From: a bacterium
GTDB taxonomy: Bacteria; Patescibacteriota; Minisyncoccia; Minisyncoccales; MHMH01
DNA: 12,320 nt
Direction of reading: 5' to 3'
Assembly: GCA_030648815.1 (NCBI GenBank)
Contig: JAUSHA010000047.1
Location: 1 to 12,320 of the forward strand
Shown: piece after piece, positions 1 to 5,834 of the stretch
Layout: every line of letters begins with the position of its first letter
How positions within the stretch are numbered: the stretch's first letter is position 1
Program-made: the position numbers and the translations under genes
Notes under the pieces: generated by a model
The model's database searches: none
Seen by the model: the letters and a program-made list of their open reading frames with translations, nothing else
What the model was told of the DNA's origin: nothing

Positions 1-1
1 C

Positions 2-54
2 AACGTTTAAGGTTCAACGGTGCAACCTTAAACGTTAAACATCGCGTTAAACAT
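2..54. repeat. Leader dyad plus short direct repeats
   Basis: A perfect 13-bp inverted repeat has arms at 2-14 (AACGTTTAAGGTT) and 24-36 (AACCTTAAACGTT) around a 9-nt loop. A 10-bp direct repeat, CGTTAAACAT, follows at 33-42 and 45-54, with the first copy overlapping the right arm. The block ends about a dozen bases before mreD. No run of T follows the stem on the plus strand, so it is a poor intrinsic terminator. It could be an intergenic dispersed repeat or an RNA hairpin in the leader of mreD-mrdA. The repeats are seen directly; the role is unknown. Confidence 0.6.
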
Positions 55-66
55 TACACCAAGAAA

Positions 67-360
67 ATGCTGGTAAAAATTTTAATTTCAGCCCCGATTC
101 TGTATTTTTTAACGCTCCTGCAAAGCAGTTTTATGCCGCATTTTACTGTTTTCGGCTATACTCCGAACGTTATTTTTATTTTAATTATTCTTTCAGCCTT
201 CCTCTCGCCGTCGTTCAGTTTGATTTCCGCAATTTCAGGCGGCATTTTTTTGGACATTTTTTCTACTCATTTTCTCGGCTTCAATGTTTTAATATTAGCG
301 GGAACGGTGTTTTTTATCGGGTCTATTTTAAAAAAATATGTCCAAATACCTGTTAGATAA
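67..360 (+). CDS. mreD: MreD-like rod-shape membrane protein, short form
   Basis: Small, very hydrophobic protein of 97 residues with about three membrane segments (roughly 3-20, 32-60 and 66-88). The pattern around residues 20-75 (LQSSFMPHF, then TPNVIFILIILSAF, then GGIFLDIFSTHFLGFN) fits the MreD family, in which a conserved Gly and Asp precede a G-F region. MreD acts in the inner membrane with MreC, PBP2 and RodA in the elongasome. Family members are usually about 160 residues with five or six helices, so this one lacks the C-terminal part. The gene directly overlaps mrdA by 23 bp, the classical mreD-mrdA order, which supports the call. No Shine-Dalgarno sequence is visible (AAGAAA before ATG). 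The short length could be normal for this lineage or a decayed gene. Confidence 0.72.
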   Translation: MLVKILISAPILYFLTLLQSSFMPHFTVFGYTPNVIFILIILSAFLSPSFSLISAISGGIFLDIFSTHFLGFNVLILAGTVFFIGSILKKYVQIPVR

Positions 361-2134
361 GCTAAAGATTAAAAAATTCAGGAGAGAGATTGAGCCCAAT
401 GAGATTCTCATGGATGCTCTTAGCTTAAAAAAAGAAAAAGAGATAGGCATTACCGGTAAAAAATTGGAAGTACCGATTTCCCAGGGGATTTTCCGGGGAG
501 TTTGGCTGGGAATTTTAATTTTATTTTCGGTTTTTTTCGGAAGAACCTTCCAACTGCAAATTATAGAGGGCAAGACCTTGTCCGAGCAGTCGGAAAAAAA
601 TCAGTTCGTTGTTAAAGCGGTTGGGGCGGAGAGGGGAGTTATTTATGATAAAAATTTTAATCAGTTGATTTACAATAAGCCGAGTTTCAATTTTATTTGC
701 GACGGTAAAATTGCCATGGAAAATATTGATCACGAAACTTTACTTAAATTGGAAACCAGCTTAAAAGAATATAAAGGATGCAAGATAGAAAATAATACCG
801 TAAGGGAGTATTTTTCCGGTCCTTTATTTTCGCATTTGATCGGATATTTAAGACAAACCGGCCAAAGCTCCGGTTTAGAGCAGTACTACGATGAGATACT
901 TGCGCCAAAGACAGGGGAGTTGCGGATTAAAAGAGATGCCATAGGGAATCCCATGTCTGAAGAAATTGTTTCCATGCCGGAATCAGGCAACAGCTTAATC
1001 CTCTGGCTCGATTCCGGATTGCAAGAAAAAATCGCTAATTCTTTAGAAGAAACCATCAATAGGGTTGGCGCTAATGGAGGAGCCGCCATAGCCATGGATC
1101 CGAAGACCGGCGGGATATTGGCTCTTACCAGCTTGCCCAGCTTTGATAATAATCTTTTCAGCCAAGGTTTGACGGAAGATGAATGGAATGCCCTGCAGGG
1201 AGATCGTAGCAACCCGCTTTTTAATCGGGTTGTTTCCGGAAGATATCTGACCGGATCCATTATTAAGCCATTAATCGCTTTAGCCGCTTTGCAGGAAAAA
1301 ATTATCAGTCCGGAAAAAGAACTTTATTGCGGCGGGTCAATCAATATTCCCAATCCTTGGGATCCGGATATATTTACGATTAAAAAAGACTGGGATATTC
1401 ATGGCTGGAGCGATATGAAAAAAGCAATTGCCGAATCTTGCAATGTCTATTTTTATACTATTGGTGGCGGATATCAGGATCAAAAAGGTTTGGGCCCTAC
1501 TAAGATAAAGGAATACTTGGACATTTTTGGATGGTCAAGTTTGACGGGTATTGATTTGCCGGAAGAAGCGCAGGGTTTTATTCCCGATAAAGAATGGAAA
1601 AAGAAAGAATTCGGACAATCATGGTGGGACGGCGATACTTATAACCTCGCCATTGGCCAAGGATTTTTGCTTATCTCTCCATTGGAAGTGATAACCTCGC
1701 TTGCCGCAGTAGCTAACGGCGGAAAATTGATTCAGCCGCAAATCGTCCGCCAAATTGTGGATTCGTCAAAAAATATCATAAAGGAGTTTGAAACAAAACT
1801 TATCCGCGAAAATTTTATTGATCCCGATAATCTTCAGATTGTCAGAGAGGGCATGCGCCAGGCCGTAACCGGCCAAAACAGTCCTCACGCCTCCGGCGTT
1901 ATTTTAAATTCTCTTCCGGTAGCCGCCGCCCTAAAGACCGGCACGGCTGAAATTGGCGCCGGCTTTCGCCACAACTGGGTGACTGTTTTTGCTCCATATG
2001 ATGACCCGCAAATAATTTTAACGGTTTTAATTGAGAAGGTTGATGGCGATCAGGTTGTGGCATTGCCCTTGGCGAGGGAAATATTGGATTGGTACTTTTC
2101 CACACCCCGCGGTGTTGACAATAATGTCAGGTAG
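338..2134 (+). CDS. mrdA: Penicillin-binding protein 2 (peptidoglycan D,D-transpeptidase)
   Basis: Class B PBP that cross-links peptidoglycan during cell elongation together with RodA and MreCD. A charged cytoplasmic stretch of about 50 residues precedes one membrane anchor (about 53-74). The dimerisation region starts with AERGVIYDKNFNQL (97-110). The transpeptidase domain carries all three active-site motifs: S307-I-I-K310 (nucleophile motif SxxK), S367-C-N369 (SxN) and K533-T-G535. Length (598) is normal for the family. The chosen ATG overlaps mreD by 23 bp; the next in-frame ATG at 410 would still leave the anchor intact but would lose residues 1-24. There is no Shine-Dalgarno sequence. 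The 3' end carries a promoter-like sequence for greA. It is probably co-transcribed with mreD. Confidence 0.93.
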   Translation: MSKYLLDKLKIKKFRREIEPNEILMDALSLKKEKEIGITGKKLEVPISQGIFRGVWLGILILFSVFFGRTFQLQIIEGKTLSEQSEKNQFVVKAVGAERGVIYDKNFNQLIYNKPSFNFICDGKIAMENIDHETLLKLETSLKEYKGCKIENNTVREYFSGPLFSHLIGYLRQTGQSSGLEQYYDEILAPKTGELRIKRDAIGNPMSEEIVSMPESGNSLILWLDSGLQEKIANSLEETINRVGANGGAAIAMDPKTGGILALTSLPSFDNNLFSQGLTEDEWNALQGDRSNPLFNRVVSGRYLTGSIIKPLIALAALQEKIISPEKELYCGGSINIPNPWDPDIFTIKKDWDIHGWSDMKKAIAESCNVYFYTIGGGYQDQKGLGPTKIKEYLDIFGWSSLTGIDLPEEAQGFIPDKEWKKKEFGQSWWDGDTYNLAIGQGFLLISPLEVITSLAAVANGGKLIQPQIVRQIVDSSKNIIKEFETKLIRENFIDPDNLQIVREGMRQAVTGQNSPHASGVILNSLPVAAALKTGTAEIGAGFRHNWVTVFAPYDDPQIILTVLIEKVDGDQVVALPLAREILDWYFSTPRGVDNNVR

Positions 2135-2142
2135 ATTATTAT
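2115..2142 (+). promoter_or_regulatory. Promoter for greA inside the end of mrdA
   Basis: A perfect -35 box TTGACA (2115-2120) and a -10 box TATTAT (2137-2142, one mismatch to TATAAT) are 16 bp apart. Transcription would start near 2149, giving a leader of about 15 nt before the greA ATG at 2164. That leader has no Shine-Dalgarno sequence. A second possible -10, GATAAT at 2146-2151 preceded by TG (extended -10 type), lies just downstream. The assignment rests on sequence match only. Confidence 0.55.
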
Positions 2143-2163
2143 TGTGATAATGCCTCTAATTAT

Positions 2164-2625
2164 ATGAATGACAAATATCTTACTAAAGAAGGCTTAGAAA
2201 AATTAAAAAAGGAATTGGAAATTCTCAAGGGTGCCAAGCGCCAAGAGATTGCCGGACGTTTGGAAAAATGCCTGGCTTTTGGCGATTTGTCGGAAAACGC
2301 CGAATATCAAGAAACAAAAGAAGAGCAAGCCTTTATTGAAGGACGCATTTTAGAATTGGAAGAATTGATCCGCAATGCCACCGTTGTTTCTGAAGAAGCG
2401 GACAATAAGGCATATGCCCAAATAGGCTCTACGGTTTTGGTCAGCTCCGGCGTCAAAAAAGAAGCATTTAAAATAGTCGGAATGGAAGAAGCTGATCCCA
2501 TCGCCGGAAAAATTTCTATTAATTCGCCTTTAGGCCAGGCCTTTTTAAACCAGCCCAAAGGCGCCGTCGTTGAAGTCCAAACTCCCAAAGGCATAGCCCA
2601 ATATAAAATCCTTAAGATTGAGTAA
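2164..2625 (+). CDS. greA: Transcription elongation factor GreA
   Basis: GreA enters the secondary channel of RNA polymerase and stimulates cleavage of backtracked RNA. The 153-residue length is typical. The N-terminal coiled coil (about 8-75) has the tip sequence FGDLSENAEY (39-48), including the catalytic acidic pair D41 and E44. The C-terminal FKBP-like domain ends in the family pattern SPLGQAFLNQPKGAVVEV followed by IAQYKILKIE. The gene starts 29 bp after mrdA and has its own promoter-like sequence at 2115-2142, so it is likely a separate transcription unit. It ends at two hairpins. No Shine-Dalgarno sequence is visible before the ATG. Confidence 0.96.
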   Translation: MNDKYLTKEGLEKLKKELEILKGAKRQEIAGRLEKCLAFGDLSENAEYQETKEEQAFIEGRILELEELIRNATVVSEEADNKAYAQIGSTVLVSSGVKKEAFKIVGMEEADPIAGKISINSPLGQAFLNQPKGAVVEVQTPKGIAQYKILKIE

Positions 2626-2628
2626 AAA

Positions 2629-2655
2629 ATACACGGGTTGCACCCGTGTATCTTT
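2629..2655. terminator. Hairpin after greA, possible two-way terminator
   Basis: A perfect 10-bp stem (ATACACGGGT at 2629-2638, ACCCGTGTAT at 2642-2651) closes a 3-nt loop, four bases after the greA stop. On the plus strand it is followed only by CTTTAAT, a weak T-tract. Read on the minus strand it is followed by a run of six T, a much better intrinsic terminator. It may therefore act mainly on transcripts coming from the minus-strand cassette that ends at 2731. Confidence 0.7.
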
Positions 2656-2690
2656 AATCGGAATAACGCTTGCAATTATAAAGAAAACGT

Positions 2691-2728
2691 AAAGGCACCA
2701 CATTATATGGTGCCTTTGCTTTATTTTT
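2691..2728. terminator. Second hairpin with T-tract, two-way terminator
   Basis: A 10-bp stem (AAAGGCACCA at 2691-2700, TGGTGCCTTT at 2708-2717) with a 7-nt loop is followed on the plus strand by GCTTTATTTTTCT. On the minus strand it starts 14 bases past the stop codon at 2731 and is followed by ACGTTTTCTTT. It can end both greA and the convergent cassette. Together with the 2629-2655 hairpin it makes a double stop between the two units. Confidence 0.72.
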
Positions 2729-2730
2729 CT

Positions 2731-2883
2731 CTATCCCTGAATTAGCCGGGACAGAGAACCCACTATCATTGACCCTAGAATTATTGTCATCCAGATTACA
2801 ACGTTGTGTGGCCAAGCCAGCATGATAATTATCGCGATAATTATTACTGCGACTATCGCGACAATAAGCCATCTCCTAGTCAT
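2731..2883 (-). CDS. Small two-helix membrane protein (50 aa)
   Basis: This 50-residue reading frame is easily missed because of its size. It starts at ATG (2883-2881) with a perfect AGGAGG five bases upstream and ends at TAG (2733-2731), just before a terminator hairpin. The product begins MTRRWLIVAIVAVIIIA and has two strongly hydrophobic stretches (about 5-22 and 27-44) joined at AWPHN, with basic residues at the N-terminus. It is the last gene of a three-gene minus-strand cassette, 16 bp after the lipoprotein gene. I recognise no family. A longer overlapping minus-strand frame (2654-2872) has no ribosome binding site, so I prefer this one. Its existence as a protein is an inference from start signal and operon position. 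Confidence 0.7.
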   Translation of the reverse strand: MTRRWLIVAIVAVIIIAIIIMLAWPHNVVIWMTIILGSMIVGSLSRLIQG

Positions 2884-2888
2884 TGTTT

Positions 2889-2894
2889 CCTCCT
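2889..2894 (-). promoter_or_regulatory. Shine-Dalgarno site deciding the 50-aa gene
   Basis: The minus strand reads AGGAGG, then AAACA, then ATG at 2883. The hexamer is a perfect anti-16S complement at a 5-base spacing. It is the main reason to call the 50-residue gene. The lipoprotein gene at 9615 has the nearly identical context AGGAGGAAACG before its ATG. Confidence 0.75.
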
Positions 2895-2899
2895 TTTTA

Positions 2900-3196
2900 T
2901 TATCTTGTTCTTATGGTCGCCCCTTTCCATGGCCACCCTGCAAAAACATCAACTTCCACTTTTTTTCCCGCTGGGTTCGTCGCCACGGCGGTAAATTTTA
3001 CCACATCTTCTCTGCCGCCGCCCTTGAAACCGATGAACCAGTTATCTTTCTCGATTATCGTGATGTCGCTAAACCCCTGTATTTCCAGGGCTTTCACAGC
3101 AATATCTTCATCGACGAGGTTACCGCTGCACGCCGACACGCCAGAAAATCCAAAAGATAGTATGATAAATATTATGAACCCAACAATAACATTCAT
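2900..3196 (-). CDS. Small predicted lipoprotein, cassette gene 2
   Basis: A 98-residue protein with a lipoprotein signal peptide: a hydrophobic stretch at 3-20, then lipobox V20-S-A-C23, so the mature protein would be lipid-anchored at C23. The mature part (about 75 residues) contains EDIAVKALEIQGFSDITII, then VVKFTAVATNPAGKKVEVDV, and ends GWPWKGATIRTR. This layout (an A..AL..QGY/F-type helix, a F-A-P-G-K/R-V strand pair, then a K/G-x-T-I-R end) resembles, from memory only, small unannotated proteins in Proteobacteria and phages. Start: ATG with AGGAGG five bases upstream. It lies 31 bp after the 85-aa gene and 16 bp before the 50-aa gene, in the same transcript. No function can be assigned. 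Confidence 0.78.
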   Translation of the reverse strand: MNVIVGFIIFIILSFGFSGVSACSGNLVDEDIAVKALEIQGFSDITIIEKDNWFIGFKGGGREDVVKFTAVATNPAGKKVEVDVFAGWPWKGATIRTR

Positions 3197-3227
3197 TCCC
3201 GCCTCCTTTTCAGTTTTTATTTTGTAC

Positions 3228-3485
3228 TTATCTTTCTCCCATGAGGCGAGCCCAGTTGTGGATCCATCGTTTGACGAATCGAACGATGAACCACACCATG
3301 AATCCGGCGAGGATTAGCCAAACCGTAATAGCCAGGGATTCTATTGCGGTCGGTGATCGTCCCTCGTCATGACTTGTTAAATAGTCTATTGCCCCAATGG
3401 ACCCAATGACCGTAAGGGTCAATAAACCTAATCCACCCACCACTATCCCCATCCGTTGATATCCTCTTACGTGTACTTTATCCAA
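3228..3485 (-). CDS. Small membrane protein, cassette gene 1 (TTG start)
   Basis: An 85-residue protein with two predicted helices (about 12-34 and 50-72), a short loop with SHDEGRSP between them, and a basic C-terminus (FVKRWIHNWARLMGER). The start is TTG at 3485-3483; a perfect AGGAGG lies four bases upstream, whereas the next in-frame ATG (codon 12) has no ribosome site and would cut into the first helix. It is the first gene after a near-ideal promoter (3523-3551). With the lipoprotein and the 50-residue protein it forms an envelope-directed cassette. I recognise no family. Coding status is supported by the promoter, the ribosome site and the intact frame, not by homology. Confidence 0.72.
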   Translation of the reverse strand: MDKVHVRGYQRMGIVVGGLGLLTLTVIGSIGAIDYLTSHDEGRSPTAIESLAITVWLILAGFMVWFIVRFVKRWIHNWARLMGER

Positions 3486-3489
3486 AATT

Positions 3490-3495
3490 CCTCCT
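3490..3495 (-). promoter_or_regulatory. Shine-Dalgarno site that fixes a TTG start
   Basis: The minus strand reads AGGAGG, AATT, then TTG at 3485. The spacing of four bases is slightly short but acceptable. No ATG or GTG lies at a better distance in frame, so this site argues for TTG initiation of the 85-residue membrane protein. Confidence 0.65.
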
Positions 3496-3522
3496 TTTCA
3501 AATGACTAAATTTTATACCAAA

Positions 3523-3551
3523 ATTATAGCATACTATATAAAACTTGTCAA
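3523..3551 (-). promoter_or_regulatory. Consensus promoter of the minus-strand cassette
   Basis: Read on the minus strand, TTGACA (3551-3546) and TATAAT (3528-3523) are both perfect matches to the sigma70-type consensus, separated by exactly 17 bp. TG stands one base before the -10 (extended -10). The first gene starts about 38 bp further on. It is the strongest promoter-like sequence in the window. The start TTGACAAGTTT is repeated in the candidate promoter of the other minus-strand lipoprotein gene (9635-9663). Confidence 0.85.
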
Positions 3552-3554
3552 TAT

Positions 3555-3583
3555 TTGACCATGGGTTGCAGATAGAGTAATAT
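3555..3583 (+). promoter_or_regulatory. Candidate lysS promoter, overlapping its first ATG
   Basis: TTGACC (3555-3560) and TAATAT (3578-3583; four of six bases match TATAAT) are 17 bp apart. If real, transcription starts near 3590, after the ATG at 3582 and just before the in-frame ATG at 3594. lysS would then be translated from 3594 with an almost leaderless message. The -35 lies only a few bases from the -35 of the divergent cassette promoter, so the two could compete for polymerase. The -10 match is moderate. Confidence 0.4.
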
Positions 3584-5066
3584 GGAATCAGTTATGGCAA
3601 TTATTGATATCAAAAAAATAAGGCTGGAAAAGCTTGGGCGAATAAAAGAGGCCGGGGCTGATCCGTATCCGGCAAAAACCGAGAGAACTCATACCATTGA
3701 GGAGGCGCTAAGCAATTTTGAGAAATTTTCAAAAGCAAAAAAGAAGATTGTCTTAGCCGGCAGAATCCGTTCAATCCGCGGACAAGGCGCTTTGGTTTTT
3801 TTGCACTTTGAAGATGGTTCGAATTCGCTCACCACAGGCGGCCCAGCCAAAATTCAGGCCCTTTTAAAACAAGACGAGCTTGGGGAGCAGTATAAATTCT
3901 TTTTGGATAATTTTGACATCGGAGATTTTATAGAAATTTCAGGGATATTATTTGAAACCAAGAGAGGTGAGAAAACCATTGAGGCCGCAAGTTTTGGAAT
4001 TTTGGCAAAATCTCTTTTGCCTCTGCCGGAAAAATGGCATGGACTTCAGGATGAAGAAGAAAGATTCAGGAAAAGATACTTGGATATTTTGATGAATGAA
4101 GAAGTGAGGGAGATGATAAAAAAGAAGAGCATATTTTGGAATGCGGTGAGAGAATTTCACTTGAAGAACGGCTTTATGGAAGTTGAGACGCCTGTTTTTG
4201 AGAATACCACCGGCGGAGCCGATGCTAACCCGTTTGTAACGCATCACGATGCTTTAGACATGGATGTTTTTTTAAGGATTTCCGCAGGAGAGCTTTGGCA
4301 GAAAAGATTAATGGTGGCAGGATTTGAAAAAACATTTGAAATCGGCAGAATATTTAGGAACGAAGGCATGTCTTCGGAGCATCTTCAGGATTATACCCAA
4401 TGTGAAGCTTATTGGGCTTATTCCAATTACGAGGATATGTATAAATTCCTGCAGGAATGCTACCGTTTTGCGGCTGAAAAAACATTCGGAACTTTAAAAT
4501 TCAAAATCAGGGGATTTGATATTGATTTAGGAGGGAAGTGGCCATTGATTGACTATACGGAGGAGGTTCAAAAACAAACCGGCATAGATATTTGGAAGAA
4601 CAGCGAAGACGATATGGTGAAAAAACTTCGGGAGTTAAATGTTGAATTTGACGGCAGAAACAAAGAAAGATTAATTGACTCTTTGTGGAAATATTGCCGG
4701 AAAAAAATCGGAGGCCCGGCGATTTTGGTCAACGAACCGAAAATCGTTTCGCCTTTATCAAAGTCATCAAAAGATAATCCGGCAGTAACCGAAAGATTTC
4801 ATTTTATTATCGCAGGCTCCGAGGTGGGGCAGGGATACAGCGAATTAAACGACCCGATTGATCAAAGGAATAATTTTGAAAAACAGCAAGTGCTAAGAAA
4901 CGCAGGCGACAAGGAAGCTCATATGGCTGACTATGATTTTGTTGAAGCGCTGGAGCACGGCATGCCGCCGGCTTCGGGGCACGGGTTCAGCGAACGATTA
5001 TTTAGTTTTTTGATGGATAAGCCGATCAGGGAGTGCCAAATTTTCCCGTTAATGAAGCCGAGATAA
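3582..5066 (+). CDS. lysS: Lysine--tRNA ligase, class II, divergent
   Basis: Charges tRNA-Lys with lysine. An N-terminal OB-fold anticodon-binding domain (about 50-150, including KIVLAGRIRSIRGQGALVF) is followed by the class II core. KWHGLQDEEERFRKRYLDIL is the LysRS hallmark before motif 1 (FHLKNGFMEVETPVF). Motif 2 has R259-N-E261; C274-E275-A-Y277 matches the MELY segment whose Glu and Tyr contact lysine in E. coli LysRS; GYSELND matches GFSELND. Motif 3 is G466-H-G-F-S-E-R472 in place of the usual GLGIGIDR, but the key Arg is kept, and FPLMKPR ends the protein. The length of 494 is normal. No Shine-Dalgarno sequence is seen; either ATG 3582 or ATG 3594 could be used, and a promoter-like -10 over 3582 favours 3594. 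Confidence 0.93.
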   Translation: MESVMAIIDIKKIRLEKLGRIKEAGADPYPAKTERTHTIEEALSNFEKFSKAKKKIVLAGRIRSIRGQGALVFLHFEDGSNSLTTGGPAKIQALLKQDELGEQYKFFLDNFDIGDFIEISGILFETKRGEKTIEAASFGILAKSLLPLPEKWHGLQDEEERFRKRYLDILMNEEVREMIKKKSIFWNAVREFHLKNGFMEVETPVFENTTGGADANPFVTHHDALDMDVFLRISAGELWQKRLMVAGFEKTFEIGRIFRNEGMSSEHLQDYTQCEAYWAYSNYEDMYKFLQECYRFAAEKTFGTLKFKIRGFDIDLGGKWPLIDYTEEVQKQTGIDIWKNSEDDMVKKLRELNVEFDGRNKERLIDSLWKYCRKKIGGPAILVNEPKIVSPLSKSSKDNPAVTERFHFIIAGSEVGQGYSELNDPIDQRNNFEKQQVLRNAGDKEAHMADYDFVEALEHGMPPASGHGFSERLFSFLMDKPIRECQIFPLMKPR

Positions 5067-5072
5067 GCATTA

Positions 5073-5214
5073 GAAATACTGGATTTTCTGAGACGCGTAG
5101 GACCCCGCACGAGAACACCATTTTTTCTGAACGCTTTACCCTAAAGGGTTCCCACGCGCTTCAGAAAGCATGGCATTCTCGTGCGGGGTAAAGCGAGAGG
5201 AAAATCCAGCATTA
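5073..5214. repeat. Long nested inverted repeat between lysS and rdgB
   Basis: Four pairs of arms nest around one centre. CTGGATTTTC (5079-5088) pairs with GAAAATCCAG (5200-5209). ACCCCGCACGAGAA (5102-5115) pairs with TTCTCGTGCGGGGT (5176-5189), 14 bp perfect. TTTCTGAACGC (5124-5134) pairs with 5156-5167 with one bulge. ACCC/GGGT (5138-5141, 5146-5149) closes a TAAA loop. The outermost AAT/ATT extends to 5075 and 5213. GCATTA stands on both sides (5067-5072 and 5209-5214), which could be a target-site duplication but partly overlaps the stem. No T-run follows. It could be a small palindromic mobile element, a structured RNA or a lysS terminator. Confidence 0.75.
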
Positions 5215-5234
5215 CTCACGCCTCTTAAAAAATA

Positions 5235-5834
5235 ATGAAAAAATTATTAATCGCCACAACTAATCCGGGGAAGATTCTGGAATACAGGGTTATTTTAAAA
5301 GATTTGCCGGTGGAACTGGTTACTTTAAAAGATATCGGCATTAAGGGCGGCGTTGAGGAAGACGGCAAGACTTTCGAGGAAAATGCCGTAAAAAAAGTTA
5401 AATTTTATTCCGAACTGACCAATCTTCCGGCTATTGCCGAAGACAGTGGCTTGGAGATAGACTACTTAAACGGCGAGCCGGGGATCAAATCGAGGCGCTG
5501 GCCCGGTTACGAGGCGTCGGATGAGGAGCTTATTAGTATGACTCTTGAAAAATTAAAAGGCGTGCCTATGGAAAAAAGAGGCGCTCAACTGAAAGTGGTT
5601 ATTGCCTTAGCGATTAACAAAGAGATTAAAACTTTTGAAGGGATGATCAGAGGAGTAATCATGGAAAAACCGTTTAAAAGAATTATTCCCGGCTACCCTT
5701 TCAGAACAATATTCTATATCCCAGAAATTAATAAAGTTTTAGCAGAGTTCACCATGGAGGAAGAGGCCAAGATAGCTCATAGGGTAATAGCCATGAAAGA
5801 AATTATCCCGATTATTAAAAAATATTTATGTTAG
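5235..5834 (+). CDS. RdgB/HAM1-like nucleotide pyrophosphatase, divergent
   Basis: Family enzymes hydrolyse non-canonical purine nucleoside triphosphates (ITP, dITP, XTP) to monophosphates and so keep them out of nucleic acids. Family signatures are present: ATTNPGK at 7-13, EEDGKTFEENAVKK at 41-54, AEDSGLEIDYL at 68-78 with the acidic pair E69-D70, PGIKSRRW at 82-89, and H182-R183 matching the SHR motif. The length of 199 is normal. The usual GFGYDPxF is replaced by PGYPFRTIF (152-160), so the Asp of that motif is missing and substrate choice may differ. Its last codons overlap serS by 7 bp (ATGTTAG). The upstream 168 bp hold the long inverted repeat; no clear ribosome site precedes the ATG. 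Confidence 0.83.
   Translation: MKKLLIATTNPGKILEYRVILKDLPVELVTLKDIGIKGGVEEDGKTFEENAVKKVKFYSELTNLPAIAEDSGLEIDYLNGEPGIKSRRWPGYEASDEELISMTLEKLKGVPMEKRGAQLKVVIALAINKEIKTFEGMIRGVIMEKPFKRIIPGYPFRTIFYIPEINKVLAEFTMEEEAKIAHRVIAMKEIIPIIKKYLC

Noticed and set aside
328..1260. Minus-strand frames opposite mrdA
   Set aside because: They are antisense to a PBP2 with all active-site motifs intact and show no start signals or recognisable domains.
2654..2872. A 72-residue minus-strand frame overlapping the 50-residue membrane protein gene
   Set aside because: It has no ribosome site, runs through both terminator hairpin regions and gives a polar, low-plausibility protein, whereas the 50-residue frame has a perfect AGGAGG and two clear helices.
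2804..3317. Three plus-strand frames (62, 118 and 144 residues) opposite the small-gene cassette
   Set aside because: They lack ribosome sites and family features and lie antisense to frames with promoter, Shine-Dalgarno sites and signal peptides.
5067..5234. tRNA gene or T-box leader between lysS and the RdgB-like gene
   Set aside because: The fold is one long nested hairpin and has no cloverleaf, no T-loop GGTTCRA sequence and no T-box-like element before the downstream gene.
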